Positions 11,310-22,501 of a DNA stretch of 64,000 bases are shown here, in pieces. A model generated the notes under the pieces. It had not been told where the DNA came from. It was given only the letters and a program-made list of their open reading frames with translations, and did no database searches. Both the position numbers and the translations under genes were made by a program. Where the stretch lies: positions 27,528,001 to 27,592,000 of the forward strand of contig OU612068.1 in assembly GCA_914767715.1 (NCBI GenBank), given 5' to 3'. This DNA comes from Membranipora membranacea (lineage: Eukaryota; Bryozoa; Gymnolaemata; Cheilostomatida; Membraniporidae). Each line of letters starts with the position of its first letter. Position 1 is the first letter of the stretch.

Positions 11310-13734
11310 ACTTATCCGCCATTTATCCCTGTTTTACTGATCAAGCAAATCATCAGAAGTTATATATTGTGAGACTTTTCTTGTGCGGTATTTCAGTACT
11401 GACATATGGCCTTATCTCAGCGGCCGCAGAGGTTTCGGAACACCCATTATTCTACTGAACAGAAATGGACACCAACAGCACACAAAAAAACACTTCCATT
11501 GAATAGGTATCTGAGTATTTTATATATCACAGAATGCCAAAAAAATATTATCTAGGTTAGAATGAGAGCAGTGAAATGAATAAGCATTTGTGACGTTGTG
11601 CTGTGCAAAACATATGGTTTAGTCAGCAGCCTCTGCTGCGCGGCATGTTACCTTGTATGGCTCTTCGTGATCATTGTACATTCCAGATTTTATGTGGTTC
11701 CGATTTACTCTATGTTTCTCACCGTTCTATAACTACTATACCGTAACTAGCTTAAATCTTATTATCGACCCAAAAGACGTTAGTAAATTATTACTTTAAG
11801 GCTATTTTTTGTTTTGTAATTTGTTCCCCCTATGATGATATTGCAAATGTCGGATATCGCTGTGCTTTGATACACAGCTTTTTAAATATCCCTCCGCATC
11901 AACAGAGGCAGCAAACTTTTTCAGAATTGCACCAGAATGGAAGATAAAAACAACCTGGCAAGTCAAATCTGTGGTTAAACTTCATGGTTTACTAATGATC
12001 TGTGGACTTGGCAGTGACGGTAAATTCTCACCAGTTTAGTTTTCTATTTGTTAAACTTCCCGGCAGCATCAACCCAAGGAGTTTGCATGACACACTAAGT
12101 TCCGAGTTTGGACAGACAGCCTGTTGGTATACAACTATGATGGCAGAGGCCCTGCAACAAACCATCACTGTAACCAGGGAGAATGAATGAGAATTCTCCC
12201 TGCTGTAACTTAGTTTAATTCCAATATCTCATCGTTTACTTCATTTGGCAAAATTCCATTTTCTGCTTTTTTGTAGGTGTAGAAAATATCTTTTACTGTC
12301 AGTGGTGGAGAAAGCTTGTAGGAAATAATAAGTATGCCCTCACTAGATGACCTGGAAGAAAATTCTGGAATAAGAAGTGTAAATGGAGTTCATATGGAGC
12401 CTGTGGAGGGTAAATACAGGGTATGTTAGTTAGTTGTGTGTAGTTAGATATCTCTTCCAAGGAAATTGTTAATTTGGTTCACCAATATACCTGGGGTTTT
12501 TACTAGAACAAGTTTTATCATGCATACCAGTCGCTGCCCTTCCACAGGCAAAGGGATCAAGAATTAACAACCAATCCATTAGGATTGTCTTGATAAATGC
12601 CCCTGACAACAGATTGTACCTTGTATACACATAAGTGTCAAAGGAGGCAAATCCCCCCTGTTTATGGCAAAACAGAGGGTGGGCTGCCCCTAAAGAGGGA
12701 CGCAAGTTGTCCGGAGTCCTCATACTGAGAGTGTGATACATCCTAGCAAGCTAGAATGCATCCTAGAGGTGAGGCCATGGTGGACCTATTAATCGTGAGT
12801 GTGCAGCAAGCTGCCAGAAACTGAAACAGGCACTAATCAGCCATTGGCCATGACACTTTAATCTTAGCCAATAGGCCGAGAAGGAGGCAAATCATGAAAG
12901 GTATGAGTTTGGCTGCATTGGCAATTGTGATGCTCCCAAGCTATATAACTCTTTAAACTCAATTGAAAGGGTGTGTGAACTAGTTGAACGCCATATTGCT
13001 CACAAAAATCAGAAAAAGACCGTTATGTCAGTCATAATGTCCTGATTTTTAACATTGGATATGGCAGACAATTTGAGAGGTAAAGAAAGTCGTGTTAAAG
13101 ACAAATGGTGACAACTCAAAAAATTGTGTGATGGCATCATGTTGGTTAAATGCTGGTTAAAGACTTAGTTTGAGGGTAGGTTAATTATGTTAGGATTTTT
13201 CTTCATGACTTGATATCCCATGTGAGCAAGATACAGCAGGTGTAAACACTGATTTACAAGAGTTGTGATCTCTCGAAAAAGTGGGTGTAACCATAGAGTT
13301 ATCCTATGGGTGTAACTCCCTTGGAATTATGTAACATTTGCAACATGGCCAATCATGTCACATGATCATATTGTGATGACATACCACGAGGGAATTAGCG
13401 TGCAAAGGTCATTTTCCAGGATCTCAGGAATAGCCAATCAAAGTGTGTGAATTATATTTTCTCATTGATTGTAAACAAGATTGGTGAGGATGAGAATACC
13501 TCAACCCGCAATTTATTCACTGATCATTTGACATTAAAATTAAAAGTCATTCATTGACAAGAATCCAACAAAACGAGTCACACCTTCCATAGAACATTTA
13601 ATTTACTCCTTGCTTTATTATGTCTTCATCTAGTTCCGCCAGCCTTGGGGCCCTGGACAACCCTTTTGAATTGGGATTGACAATACAGGGATAATAATAC
13701 TACAAGCTATTTCGGCACTATTAACTTTAAGACA
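11310..13734. other. no supported gene
   Basis: AT-rich DNA before the Gypsy element. ORFs at 12002-12190 (+) and 12469-12741 (-) are unrecognised. I looked for a 5' LTR matching the 3' LTR at 17409 in the last 300 bases and did not find one. Confidence 0.4.
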
Positions 13735-14472
13735 ATGGCATCAGTGAAACTGACGGATATAATAAGCAGGTACGAGGATAGCTCATCGGGAGATTTCGCA
13801 GAGTGGTTAGAAAAACTGGAGTTAGTTGCAACTCTGCAGAAGGTAACGGAACTGAAAACATTCCTGCCCCTATTCTTGCATGGGCCACAGCCTTCGCTGT
13901 TTACAAGCAGCTAAGTGATGAGGAGAAAGGCGACTATGACAAAATGAAAGCAGCATTATTGTCAGCATTTGGAGTGAATTGCTATGCAGCTTATGAGATG
14001 TTACAGCGGAGAGTCTTGCAAGATGGTGAGACGGTGGATGTCTTTCTAGCTGACTTGCGAAGGTTGGTAACACTGATAGGGCAGGGCTCTGCAGAGCCAC
14101 TGTTGAAATGCTCATTTGTGGCAGGTCTGCCATCAGATGTTTCTGTTCAGCTGAAATCAATGGCTGCAGTAGAGAAGCTAGGATTAGATGGCTTGATTTC
14201 CAGGGCAAGAGTAATGCTCTCAACACAAAATGCAGACCTGGCCTGTGCAGTGGGCTATCCGAAGCAAAAGTACGCCTGCTTCACTTGTGGCTCTACCGCG
14301 CATATGGCCCGTAAGTGCCCCCAGTAGTCGACCCCCAGAACAAATCAGACCAGAGGTGTGAGAAGATGTTTTGTGTGCAATGAGACTTCTCACATTGCAA
14401 GAAACTGCCCAAGCAAGCAGGGAAAAGAGCAGGGGGAAGCATCAGCCCCGGGTGTTTCCCCAACACACCAGT
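13735..14472 (+). pseudogene. Gypsy gag with two CCHC zinc knuckles
   Basis: The reading frame opens at ATG 13735 (MASVKLTDII) and shifts near 13870-13885 into the frame that carries the capsid-like region. Two nucleocapsid knuckles follow: CFTCGSTAHMARKC (about 14280-14320) and CFVCNETSHIARNC (about 14367-14410). A TAG separates the knuckles and another TAG ends the frame at about 14470. Gag proteins package the element RNA; this copy cannot be made as one protein. Confidence 0.85.
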
Positions 14473-14482
14473 AGCTGAGAAG

Positions 14483-15639
14483 GTGCTTCCATTTATACAC
14501 ATTAGAAACCCACATTGTAACCGTTCTCTGAAAGCGTTGGTGGATTCAGGCTGCCAACAGACGGTGATTAGTCAAGCTGTGTGTATAGAGAGCGGTGAGA
14601 GGCCCAAGGGGCCACGTCAAGTTGTGACTATGCTGAATGGTGAAAAGACAGAATGTGGAGGAGAGGCAACGGTGGAGTTGCAGGTTGACGGGGTACAAGC
14701 GCTGAACCGCTGTTTGGTTGCACCAATGTTGGTCTGTGGTGCTGATGTCATTCTGAGTATGGACATCATTAAGCGGTTGGGCGGAGTATGCATAAGCCAG
14801 GACAGTGGTGTCTCCTGGGGTGGAAAGCATTGTGCGGTGGGAGTAAGTTCCTCTGGTGGAGACAGCTCTCTGTTGAAGATTGAGGAAAGTGACTTCACAG
14901 CAGAGTTTGATGGGTGCCGGTGGACAGTAGAATGGAGATGGCAGAATGGAGAGCCATTACTAAACAACAAGTGTGCACAATATGCCATACCAGGAAAGTA
15001 CCTAAGTGAATACGAAGCTGAGTTGGATCAATGGGTAGCCAATGGATGGCTTGAGCTGCATGATCCACATGTACATGGTGATGTTGATGGCGCCATACCA
15101 CTGATGGCGGCCAGCCAACAAAATAAACCGTTCGTCCAGTGATGGATTATCGTGAACTGAACAGTTATGTTGAGAGTAAGCCAGGACAGGACACTGCCGT
15201 ATGTCAAGAGAAGCTGCGTGTATGGAGAAGGCAAGGTACAGTGGCTTCACTGTTGGATTTGAGGAAAGCTTATCTTCAAGTCGATGTGAGTAAAAAGTTG
15301 CAGCAGTTTCAAACGGTCAAGTACAAAGGACAGCTGTACGTGATGACAAGAATGGGATTTGGGTTGAACGTTGCCCCAAAGATAATGTCAAAGATTATCA
15401 GTGCAGTTCTGTCACAGGATGCCGAGGTGAAGGAGGGAACCGATCATTACATTGATGACATATTGGTCAATGAAAGTGTGGTTCCAGTAGACAAAGTGAA
15501 ACAACTCCTACTACGCTATGGGTTGGTTACTAAGGAGCCAGAACCCCTTGGTGACACACGTGTGCTAGGTCTGAGGGTGAAAGATTCCGGAGTTGGGACG
15601 TTTATGTGGAGTGGAGATGGTGAACTTCCGACAAGGTGA
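14483..15639 (+). pseudogene. Gypsy protease and reverse transcriptase, frameshifted
   Basis: The protease active-site region ALVDSGCQQT is at about 14530-14565. The linker runs into the RT N-terminus and stops at 15142, where the frame moves to the one beginning MMDYRELN. The RT core has LRKAYLQV (palm), RMGFGLNVAP and the catalytic HYIDDILV box near 15445. A second frame break lies at about 15636. A live element would need one continuous frame or a single programmed shift; several breaks indicate decay. Confidence 0.85.
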
Positions 15640-17367
15640 CCAAGCGAGAACTCTTCTCGGTGTGTGGGAAGCTAGTTGGCCGTTACCCAATAGCAGGGTG
15701 GCTGAGGACGGCCTGTAGCTTCATCAAGAGGACAGCCAATGACTCCAAGTGGGATGAGAAGATCCCAGTGTTTGCAGAGGAAATGATAAAGGAGGTGCTG
15801 ATGAGAGTGTCTAAACAGGATCCAGGGTGTGTGGGAAGTCAGCATGCAGAACAGTGGCATAGTGATAGGGATAGATGGTCATTTGGTGGAAGATTGCGCA
15901 TGGCTGAGGAAGGATGTTGCACACATCAACGTAGCGGAATTGGAAGCATCCATAAAAGGCATAAGCCTTGCACTGAAGTGGAAAGTTAAGGAGTTGCAGC
16001 TAAGGACAAACTCTGCAAGTGTTTATGGTTGGCTTCGATCAATTTTGGAGGACACAGAAAGACCAAAGGTTAGTGGTTTGACTGAGATGGTGATCAAGAG
16101 GAGACTCGAGACTGTCAGTCAGTTGATCGAAGAGTATTGACTCAGGTTGTCACTTGAGCTGGTTCCATCTGAAAAGAATATCTCAGATGTTCTCACTCGT
16201 GTCCCGAAAAAGTGGCTTCGAAAGGTTGCGCAGCTAGAGGTTCCCAGGCAGCAGGAGGAAGGTAACATTGTCGCATTTGGTGTAGTGGAACTGAAAAAAA
16301 ATGTTACAGAGCTTCACAATCGGCACCACTTGGGATTACAGAAAACAATGCATCTGGTAGAGAAGATGCAGATGACAGCAGATCGGCCTCTTGTGGCAGA
16401 TGTGGTCAGATTGTGCCAGATGTGCAAGCAGATAGACCCTGCACCGGTAGCCTGGGAACATGGAAGTCTAGACGTGAGCCTGAATTGGCAGAGAATAGCA
16501 GCAGATGTAGCATACGTGGGTGGCAAACCATACCTCACTGTGGTGGATTGTGGACCTAGCAGGTTTGCAATCTGGATAGCGCTGAACAATGAGACAGCAG
16601 ACCAAGCGTTAAAGCATCTACGGAGAATCTTTCTCGAGAGGGGTCCGCCCCAGGAACTACTATGTGACTATGCACCCTGTTTTGAGAGCAGTAAACTAGA
16701 GGTTTCCTCGAGAACTGGTGTGTGTCACTGATATTCTGTTGTGCATACAAGCATTCTGGCAACAGAATAGTAGAGAGGAAACATAGAACAATAAAGAGAA
16801 TGGTAGCAAGAACTGGCAAATCTCCTGAGGACATGGTGTGCTGGTACAACAAACAACACACCCAGCTCTGCCAATGTTTTTCCTGCTGCAGCCACTTACT
16901 GATACCAGACGAGGTTACCAGGAGAACCTGTTATGTCAGGTTTACCAGGAGACCGTCGTGCTGTGAAGGCAAAAGCCAATCCCTACCGGGCTGGGGATTC
17001 GGTCTTTGTGAAGCCTGGCAAGGCCAGATGCGACACTAGGTGGAACCGGCAAAAAGTCACGAAGATAGTATCCGACACTGTGATTGAGGTGAACGGCATA
17101 AACAGGCACATAGCTGATGTGAGACACGACAGTACGGACATGGAATTTGAGACACATGGAGGGCATGGAGACATTGAGATATGTATCGGCAATATGAATG
17201 ACCGACATGAACAAGACAATGACAATCTAGTGCACGAGAATAACCCAGAATACAGTGATAGTGAGAGTGCTAGCAGTGACAATGGCAGTAGTGACCAAGC
17301 AGATGAGGCGAGGCCAGAGAGAGACAGGCGGCCCCCTAGATGGCTAGCAGACTTTTATGTTGATTAA
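15636..17367 (+). pseudogene. Gypsy RT thumb, RNase H and integrase, frameshifted
   Basis: The 15636 frame continues the RT/connection region. RNase H-like sequence follows at 15829-16140 (INVAELEASIKG). The integrase starts in the 16147 frame with an HHCC-type finger (HNRHHLG then CQMC) and a core with aspartates at IAADVAYVG and LLCDYAP. It breaks near 16730 and resumes with the glutamate helix GNRIVERKHRTIKRM. The C-terminus (16933-17367) has a GPY/F-like module (NPYRAGDSVFVKPG) and an acidic tail ending in TAA. Confidence 0.8.
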
Positions 17368-17394
17368 TTGCATTTTGTATAAACGATGATCTTG

Positions 17395-17590
17395 AGATCA
17401 AGGGGGAATGTAGACTGTAGTGCTTTTATGTCATGAATCATCATGTCGCTCATACGCTTATTATTGTTACACAAAGTTGTTTACCTTGCAGCTGCCAAAG
17501 CAATTATCTTGTGGTTTGCATTTATGCTGTTTTTGCCCATTATCAATTTTATCTAGATAGTAAGTTAGCTTGTAGTGCGTGTAGCTTTAA
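17395..17590 (+). other. polypurine tract and start of 3' LTR
   Basis: gagatcaaggggga at about 17394-17408 is a typical Gypsy polypurine tract. It is followed directly by tgtagactgtagtgc, which begins with the expected TG of an LTR. The far end is not defined, because no second LTR exists for comparison and RPS6-homologous sequence starts at about 17594. Confidence 0.6.
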
Positions 17591-17593
17591 GCA

Positions 17594-18155
17594 GCTTCCT
17601 CCTCTCTGTTCTTCTCCCTCCTTCTCTTCTAAAGTGAGAGTCTGGGACGTTTGCGCTGCAGCACCATAGGGGTGATCAGTCTCTGGATCTTGGGTGATTT
17701 ATACCTCTGCTGCTTGGCTGTCTGTCCCTCCTTAAGAGGAAGAGCTCTGCTGATGACGTACTGTCTTACATCATCCTCCAGGTTGAAGCGTTTCCTGACC
17801 TTGGAAGCTCTCTTGAGCCCAAGTCGTCGAGGTTGAGTCTTGTCTGTGAGTCCTGGGATCTCTTGCTCGCCCTTCTTGACAATGATCAAGTTGAGTACAG
17901 ACAAGTTGCTGTCAACGATACATCCACGGACAGACTTTCTCTTACGGTCTCCCTTCCTCCTTGGTCTGTAGCATGACAATCCCTTTCTCAGAAGGAGACG
18001 GGCTCTGACAGCAGTGAGAACTCCCTGCTTCATTGGGAATCCCTGCTTGTCATTACCTCCAGTGATTCGGACAATATAGCCCTTCCACTCATCACCCAGA
18101 GAATCAGCCTCAGTCTCCTGGGCCATTCTCTTCTCATAAAAGTGTCGAAACCCGG
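17594..18155 (-). pseudogene. RPS6: RPS6 (ribosomal protein eS6) retro-pseudogene
   Basis: Minus-strand sequence matches small-subunit protein eS6 without introns from FYEKRMA through [20 protein letters not shown] and [14 protein letters not shown] to KIQRLITP. The lysine after RPRLSL is TAG (about 17629), while eS6-like basic sequence continues behind it (KRRREKNREEEAA) until homology ends at about 17594 against the Gypsy LTR. The first 28 or so residues are not in frame. Intron loss, a premature stop and both ends missing identify a processed pseudogene, not the functional gene. Substitutions such as RKGLS for the usual SKGHS support relaxed constraint. Confidence 0.85.
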
Positions 18156-18721
18156 GAAGAGCAGCAACAAGAAGAGATGCCACAGCAGGTAGGAAATAAA
18201 AATGTCACTTGTAATTCCATTCAATAGCATACAGGGAATAAAATTTGTGGTATTGGTATGACCAAAGAGTTAGAGGGAACTCCTTGGTATGACAAAATTA
18301 TTATCAACACTAAGCTTAGTAATTGGACAGGACAGAACATAGACAGGGCTAGACAAAACTGTAACTTCATTATTGTTGGAGTAAATGAGCAGAGCACAGA
18401 AAGCCTGCTGTAGACTAATAGAGAGCGATCAACTATACGAAACACTGCAAGTGTTGGATGTGTGCATATACTACTGGCAGTCCATCGGTTCCGATGATGA
18501 CTTCTGCTTCTGAATCAATTTGCGCTAACTCGCTCTGTTATTTGTCAGCTTCTGCCAACCATTTGTTGGTAATGTCGAGATATTTGAGACTCCTCTTGAC
18601 TGTGCCCTTGTATTGCAGCTTTGGTGTATATAATATATAATTATATATTATATCATATCAAGGAGTAACTCCCCTTTTCCTCCTTGATTATATATTACGT
18701 ATATCTGTGCTGATTTTGTAG

Positions 18722-19614
18722 GAACAGATGACTGTAGAGCTCAATCCAGAATGGTGCTTGTGTGGGAAGTGTCATGCGTGGCCCGATCACCACATGAATA
18801 ACTGCTGTGCTACGCACAAGATTTGGGAGCAGAAGAGACAGGAGGAAAACATCAGGTGTATGACTGACTCACAGGACGTACACGACCTCTTAAGACCTGC
18901 TCCACTGAGAGTTATGTACAGGAATTATGCCTGCCATCATCGTAAGTATAGGCAAAGAGTAACAGTATAGTAAGTTACTCTTTGGTACAGGCGCTCAGTA
19001 ACTATTATCGTAGTAATGTTGTAATAAGCAATTATTTTGCTGATCGCTCCCCAAAACAACAGTCAATTTAAATGAAACACACTAATACAGATCCAGGACT
19101 TGCCAAAACAATGCAAGTCAAAATCTGCTCATGTTTGTGTTGGGAGATAATTTTAATTGTGTGAAATCACTGGAGCACTCTTTATTGCCAAATGTGAGAC
19201 TTTTTTTAAACCAAACGAGACTGGCCAGTCTTGCCCACTCAGCAAAGAGTGATCATGTAACAGAGATTTCGGAAGTTTTCAATGGAATTCGATATGAAAT
19301 GTCTGAACTTAGCTTCATAATCTCACTACCAATATTTTGTTTATCTAGCTGAATGATATCCTGATGCGGAAACACTGGTCCCCAGTAATGTCTGGTCTGA
19401 AGACCAGATCAACAGATTGAAGAAGAGACAGCAGCGCCTGGCTGCATATAGATCAATCATCTTTTGGACGTTTCCAGAGATAAGGAAGAAAGAGAGAAGA
19501 CCTCTGCCATCATGTATTTACATGATGGTCAGAGCTTGCTATTTTGACACTGACTTTGATGAGGATCAGAGTTTGCTAATCACGACTTTTCTATATATAT
19601 TCCCGAGACAATAA
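18722..19614 (+). pseudogene. gene fragment with P2X7-type C-terminal Cys domain
   Basis: Exon 18722-18941 follows a tttgtag acceptor and ends at a cgtaagt donor. It carries WCLCGKC, CC and a later single Cys, as in the cytoplasmic C-terminal (ballast) domain of P2X7 receptors. The second exon, after acceptor tctag at 19347-19348, carries RLAAYRSIIFW and RRPLPSC, matching the RYVAYRQF and PLPSC parts of that domain. Joined in phase, exon 2 meets a TGA at 19354-19356, so the reading is broken unless another splice site is used. In invertebrates this domain usually sits at the end of non-receptor proteins. No P2X channel part is visible, and exons upstream of 18722 are not identified. Confidence 0.65.
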
Positions 19615-20126
19615 ACTAAAAATCTTTTAAATTAATATTAAAATTAAATATTGTACCGTCTGTTTAGCCAAGTTTTAAGGAGCTCATACTGTAAGCCACC
19701 TTAATTTTTCTATATCATGTAGATAGCATTATATCTAATTTCAATTCAAGACTTTATTACTTTGCCAACTGAAAGTGCTAGGCATGAATAGCGATGGTTA
19801 ATTTAAATCTTATTGTGCCAATGTACGTCCTTTAGCCATTTATGCTGCTCCAGCTTGGTTTTTACTGTGATATTATGCAATATTACTGGACATTACATTC
19901 TATTCAGACATTCAATTCCCTCAATATGTTTTGTCTGTCATAACAGGTTATAATAATCATTTATTATAACAGTTATATGTTCCGACTGTAACTATTTTTA
20001 GCAACCTTACACTCTTGACACTTTATGTAGCCAACTAAACCAAATGTGTGCATATTATTTTTCCACTGTACTAATCAAATTGCATCCCGTTTCTCTGTTA
20101 GCGTTAGATAGTAAGTTAGTACATAA
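19615..20126. other. no gene seen
   Basis: AT-rich sequence after the P2X7-type domain. Nothing is recognised apart from short ORFs. Confidence 0.4.
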
Positions 20127-20446
20127 TAAAATCATAGTATGGTTGATAAACAGCATAATTTATTGCCTGGCTGATAGCATTGTGAAACAGACTTTTCGAC
20201 TGGCAGGTTTCCGTTAGGGTTTATGCGTTCATCCTAACAAGTTGGATAGCAGGAACAAATAAGCCAAGCCAATGCTGGCTATGATAAAAAATCAAAGTAT
20301 GGTTGATAAACAGCATGTCTTATTGCCTGGCCGATAGCCGTGTGAAACAGACTTTTCGACTGGCAGGTGTCCTTTAGGCTTTACAAGGTCATCTTAACAA
20401 GTTGGATAGCAGGAACAAATAAGCCAGGCCCATACTGGCTATGACT
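20127..20446. repeat. two-copy tandem repeat, period 160 bp
   Basis: Copies at 20127-20286 and 20287-20446 share gtatggttgataaacagcat, gtgaaacagacttttcgac and acaagttggatagcagg. A shorter echo (taagccaagcccatgctggc) lies at about 20563. Confidence 0.85.
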
Positions 20447-20800
20447 ATGGTTTCAAAATGAAAATGAACTGTGACAATAATTTCTTTGCCCTTCATCGGT
20501 GCTTTCCCCTCGGCTTTGGTTTTTTTGGAGGTAACAATTACCTTACTCAACGGGAGTATTTAAGCCAAGCCCATGCTGGCTGTCCTGACGAGGAAGAATT
20601 TCCCGACAATTTGATGGATAAGTAACAAGAGCACATAGTTTATTGTTTTGAATATAAGTATATAATGCACAAAACTGAAAATCCCTTGACTATGTTTTCA
20701 AAATGAAAAGTCATGATGATTTCTGTGACGGGGATTTGCCCTTCATCGGTGCTTTCCCCCTGGAAATGATGCAACAGCAGGTAGAAAATAAAAATGTGTA

Positions 20801-20874
20801 ATCCCACCGAAAAACCGATAGGTTTGGAGGTGGTATTATCCCACCGAAAAACCGATAGGTTTGGAGGTGGTATC
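20801..20874. repeat. 37-bp exact tandem duplication inside R1
   Basis: atcccaccgaaaaaccgata plus 17 further bases occurs twice in a row (20801-20837 and 20838-20874), differing only at the last base. The R1 copy at 22855 has a single, partly deleted unit. The unit has complementary ends (ccacc/ggtgg). Confidence 0.9.
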
Positions 20875-21497
20875 AAGGTAATGCCCATGAAGCAACTCTC
20901 ATAGGGGACTTCTGACAACTTATGTGGCAGCTGAGCCCTATTTTTGCACACAATAAACACCTACAGTTTTGCCTATCCATCCTCAATTATTGTCAAGATA
21001 ACTAGATTAATACCTGATCTTCTCTTTGGGACTAGTATGAAAAGCAGCAGGTGATGCTATGACATAGAAAACTTGCAACAGCCGCACAGGTTTTTTGGCT
21101 TTTTCTAGCCATTTTTATTCAATCCCATAGACATAGTTTTGTCAATGTCTATGAGGTTGCATAAAAATGTTTTGTCTATGTGCAATCCTCAATCAATCAT
21201 CAGTGCAACTTAATAAAGCCTAAGTGCCTGGGCAAAATGTGTAAAATCTGCTTCAATAGAAATGTTGATGGTTAAAATTTGCTCAAATAGAAATTTCTAT
21301 GGCTCCAAGGCTAATATCTAAACGAACAGTCATACCTGAGCAAATCATTTAAGCCTTAGTGCCTGGTCAAAGCTTTTAAAATCTGCTTTAATAGTAGTGT
21401 CAATGGTTCAAAGCCACCTGCTTTGATAGAAATTTCCAAGGTTCAAAGGCTAATCACTAAAGCACCAGGTCATATCAAAGCCCAGTTTACATAGCCA

Positions 21498-21870
21498 GGC
21501 TGAATAGCTCAGTGTGTAGAGCGGCTGCCTTGTACACACTGTTTATTAAGAATGTTGTGGGTTTGAGTCTCAACAAGATCAGACTTTTTTCCAAATGGGT
21601 GCTTTATAACTGGAGCATTTTTACCGTAATCTTCTACTGCTATTGAGTTGTTTTCTGCAAGTACCCAACAGCTCAGTGGGCTATCGAAATACCTCTCTGC
21701 TTGCACTATTTTGCTACCGATATGCAAAAATTTCTGTGGTGAGAGGGCGCTAAACCGCCCCTCCCACACCCTCCCCGCCAAGCCTACGGCATGTGGATCG
21801 GGCTGCGCCCGATCATTATGCTCTTCTCTAAAAAGTCAGTGAGTGAAATTTTTTAGAATATACGGCCCTG
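21498..21870 (+). mobile_element. tRNA-derived SINE, copy 1
   Basis: The head is tRNA-like, with a pol III A box (tagctcagtgtgtagagcg) and a slightly degraded B box (ggtttgagtctc). A body of about 290 bp follows, ending gaatatacggccctg. It matches copy 2 at 41154-41506 along its whole length. The paralogous repeat unit at 23420 lacks it, so it inserted after the units duplicated. No poly(A) tail or clear target duplication is visible. Confidence 0.85.
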
Positions 21871-22078
21871 GATATACCCATTGTTAAACTCTGTGCTCCT
21901 AGGAGTTATCTTATAAAATAATTGTCATGTAATCTGCTTTACACTTCTCCCATGTGAGTTTAAATAACAGCAGCTATTGCTATGATTTCTTAATTATTTT
22001 CATTCATGCAAACTTAACTCCTTTTTCAAGTGCTTTATTTTCAAAATAACCCAGAACGGTGACCTTTGGAAATTTTCG

Positions 22079-22501
22079 TTAATATCATAGTAATTAGTTT
22101 TTTTAGCAAATCTTTCACCTTGAACAAGAAATGCAGATGAGTATCAACAAGTTTACATGTTACAAATGCTCCTGCTTTATCGCTGAAATGTTCCAGATTG
22201 CATCTAATTTTACAGGCATTCGCAAAAAACTTCCCCGTTGCGGAGGGGTGCCAGCACCCCTCCCACACCCACCCTGTCCTTTTCCATACACAAGCAAAAC
22301 TTCACAAGATTTTTTAAATTAGTATTTCTGTTGAGCTGAAGTTCCTTGCAACATACCACAGCTTTTACAAATAAATCTGTTTTAGTTTGTACATAGTTGT
22401 TACTCCGGTTCCGATTTTTTACCTGAAAGATATGTTGCGCCTTATTGTGTTGAGCCTGTGTAAAATGTGGAATTTTTTTAAAAAAAGGTTGCCCACCCAT
22501 G
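22079..22501 (-). mobile_element. hAT-like element fragment
   Basis: The last 130 or so bases, read on the minus strand from catgggtgggcaacc, match the left end of the hAT-like element at 24307 (shared acattttac/acattttat, caggctcaac and a catatc/agatatc region). The end abuts ctctagat at 22502-22509, the same 8-mer that flanks the 24307 element. The other terminus is not evident. Confidence 0.6.

Larger units (their letters stand above)
13735..17590 (+). mobile_element. decayed Ty3/Gypsy-type LTR retrotransposon
   Basis: Domains run in the order gag (two CCHC knuckles), aspartic protease, reverse transcriptase, RNase H, integrase with a C-terminal GPY/F-like module, polypurine tract, then the start of a 3' LTR. 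The RT signature DYRELN and the domain order point to Ty3/Gypsy rather than BEL or Copia. At least five frameshifts or in-frame stops interrupt the coding region, so it is dead. No 5' LTR was found, suggesting 5' truncation or loss. The 3' LTR appears cut short, because RPS6-like sequence begins on the other strand at about 17594. Confidence 0.9.

Noticed and set aside
14546-15250. Several minus-strand ORFs of 68-123 codons
   Set aside because: Antisense shadows of the Gypsy protease/RT region.
20640-20960. 106-codon minus-strand ORF, with a similar 90-codon ORF at 22701-22973
   Set aside because: They lie in copies of repeat R1 and differ by repeat indels. No splice support or recognised domain. 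Shared sequence reflects repeat homology, not coding conservation.
21498-21575. Possible functional tRNA gene
   Set aside because: The A and B boxes are present, but the arms do not fold as a cloverleaf, and a 290-bp body shared with 41154-41506 shows it is a SINE.
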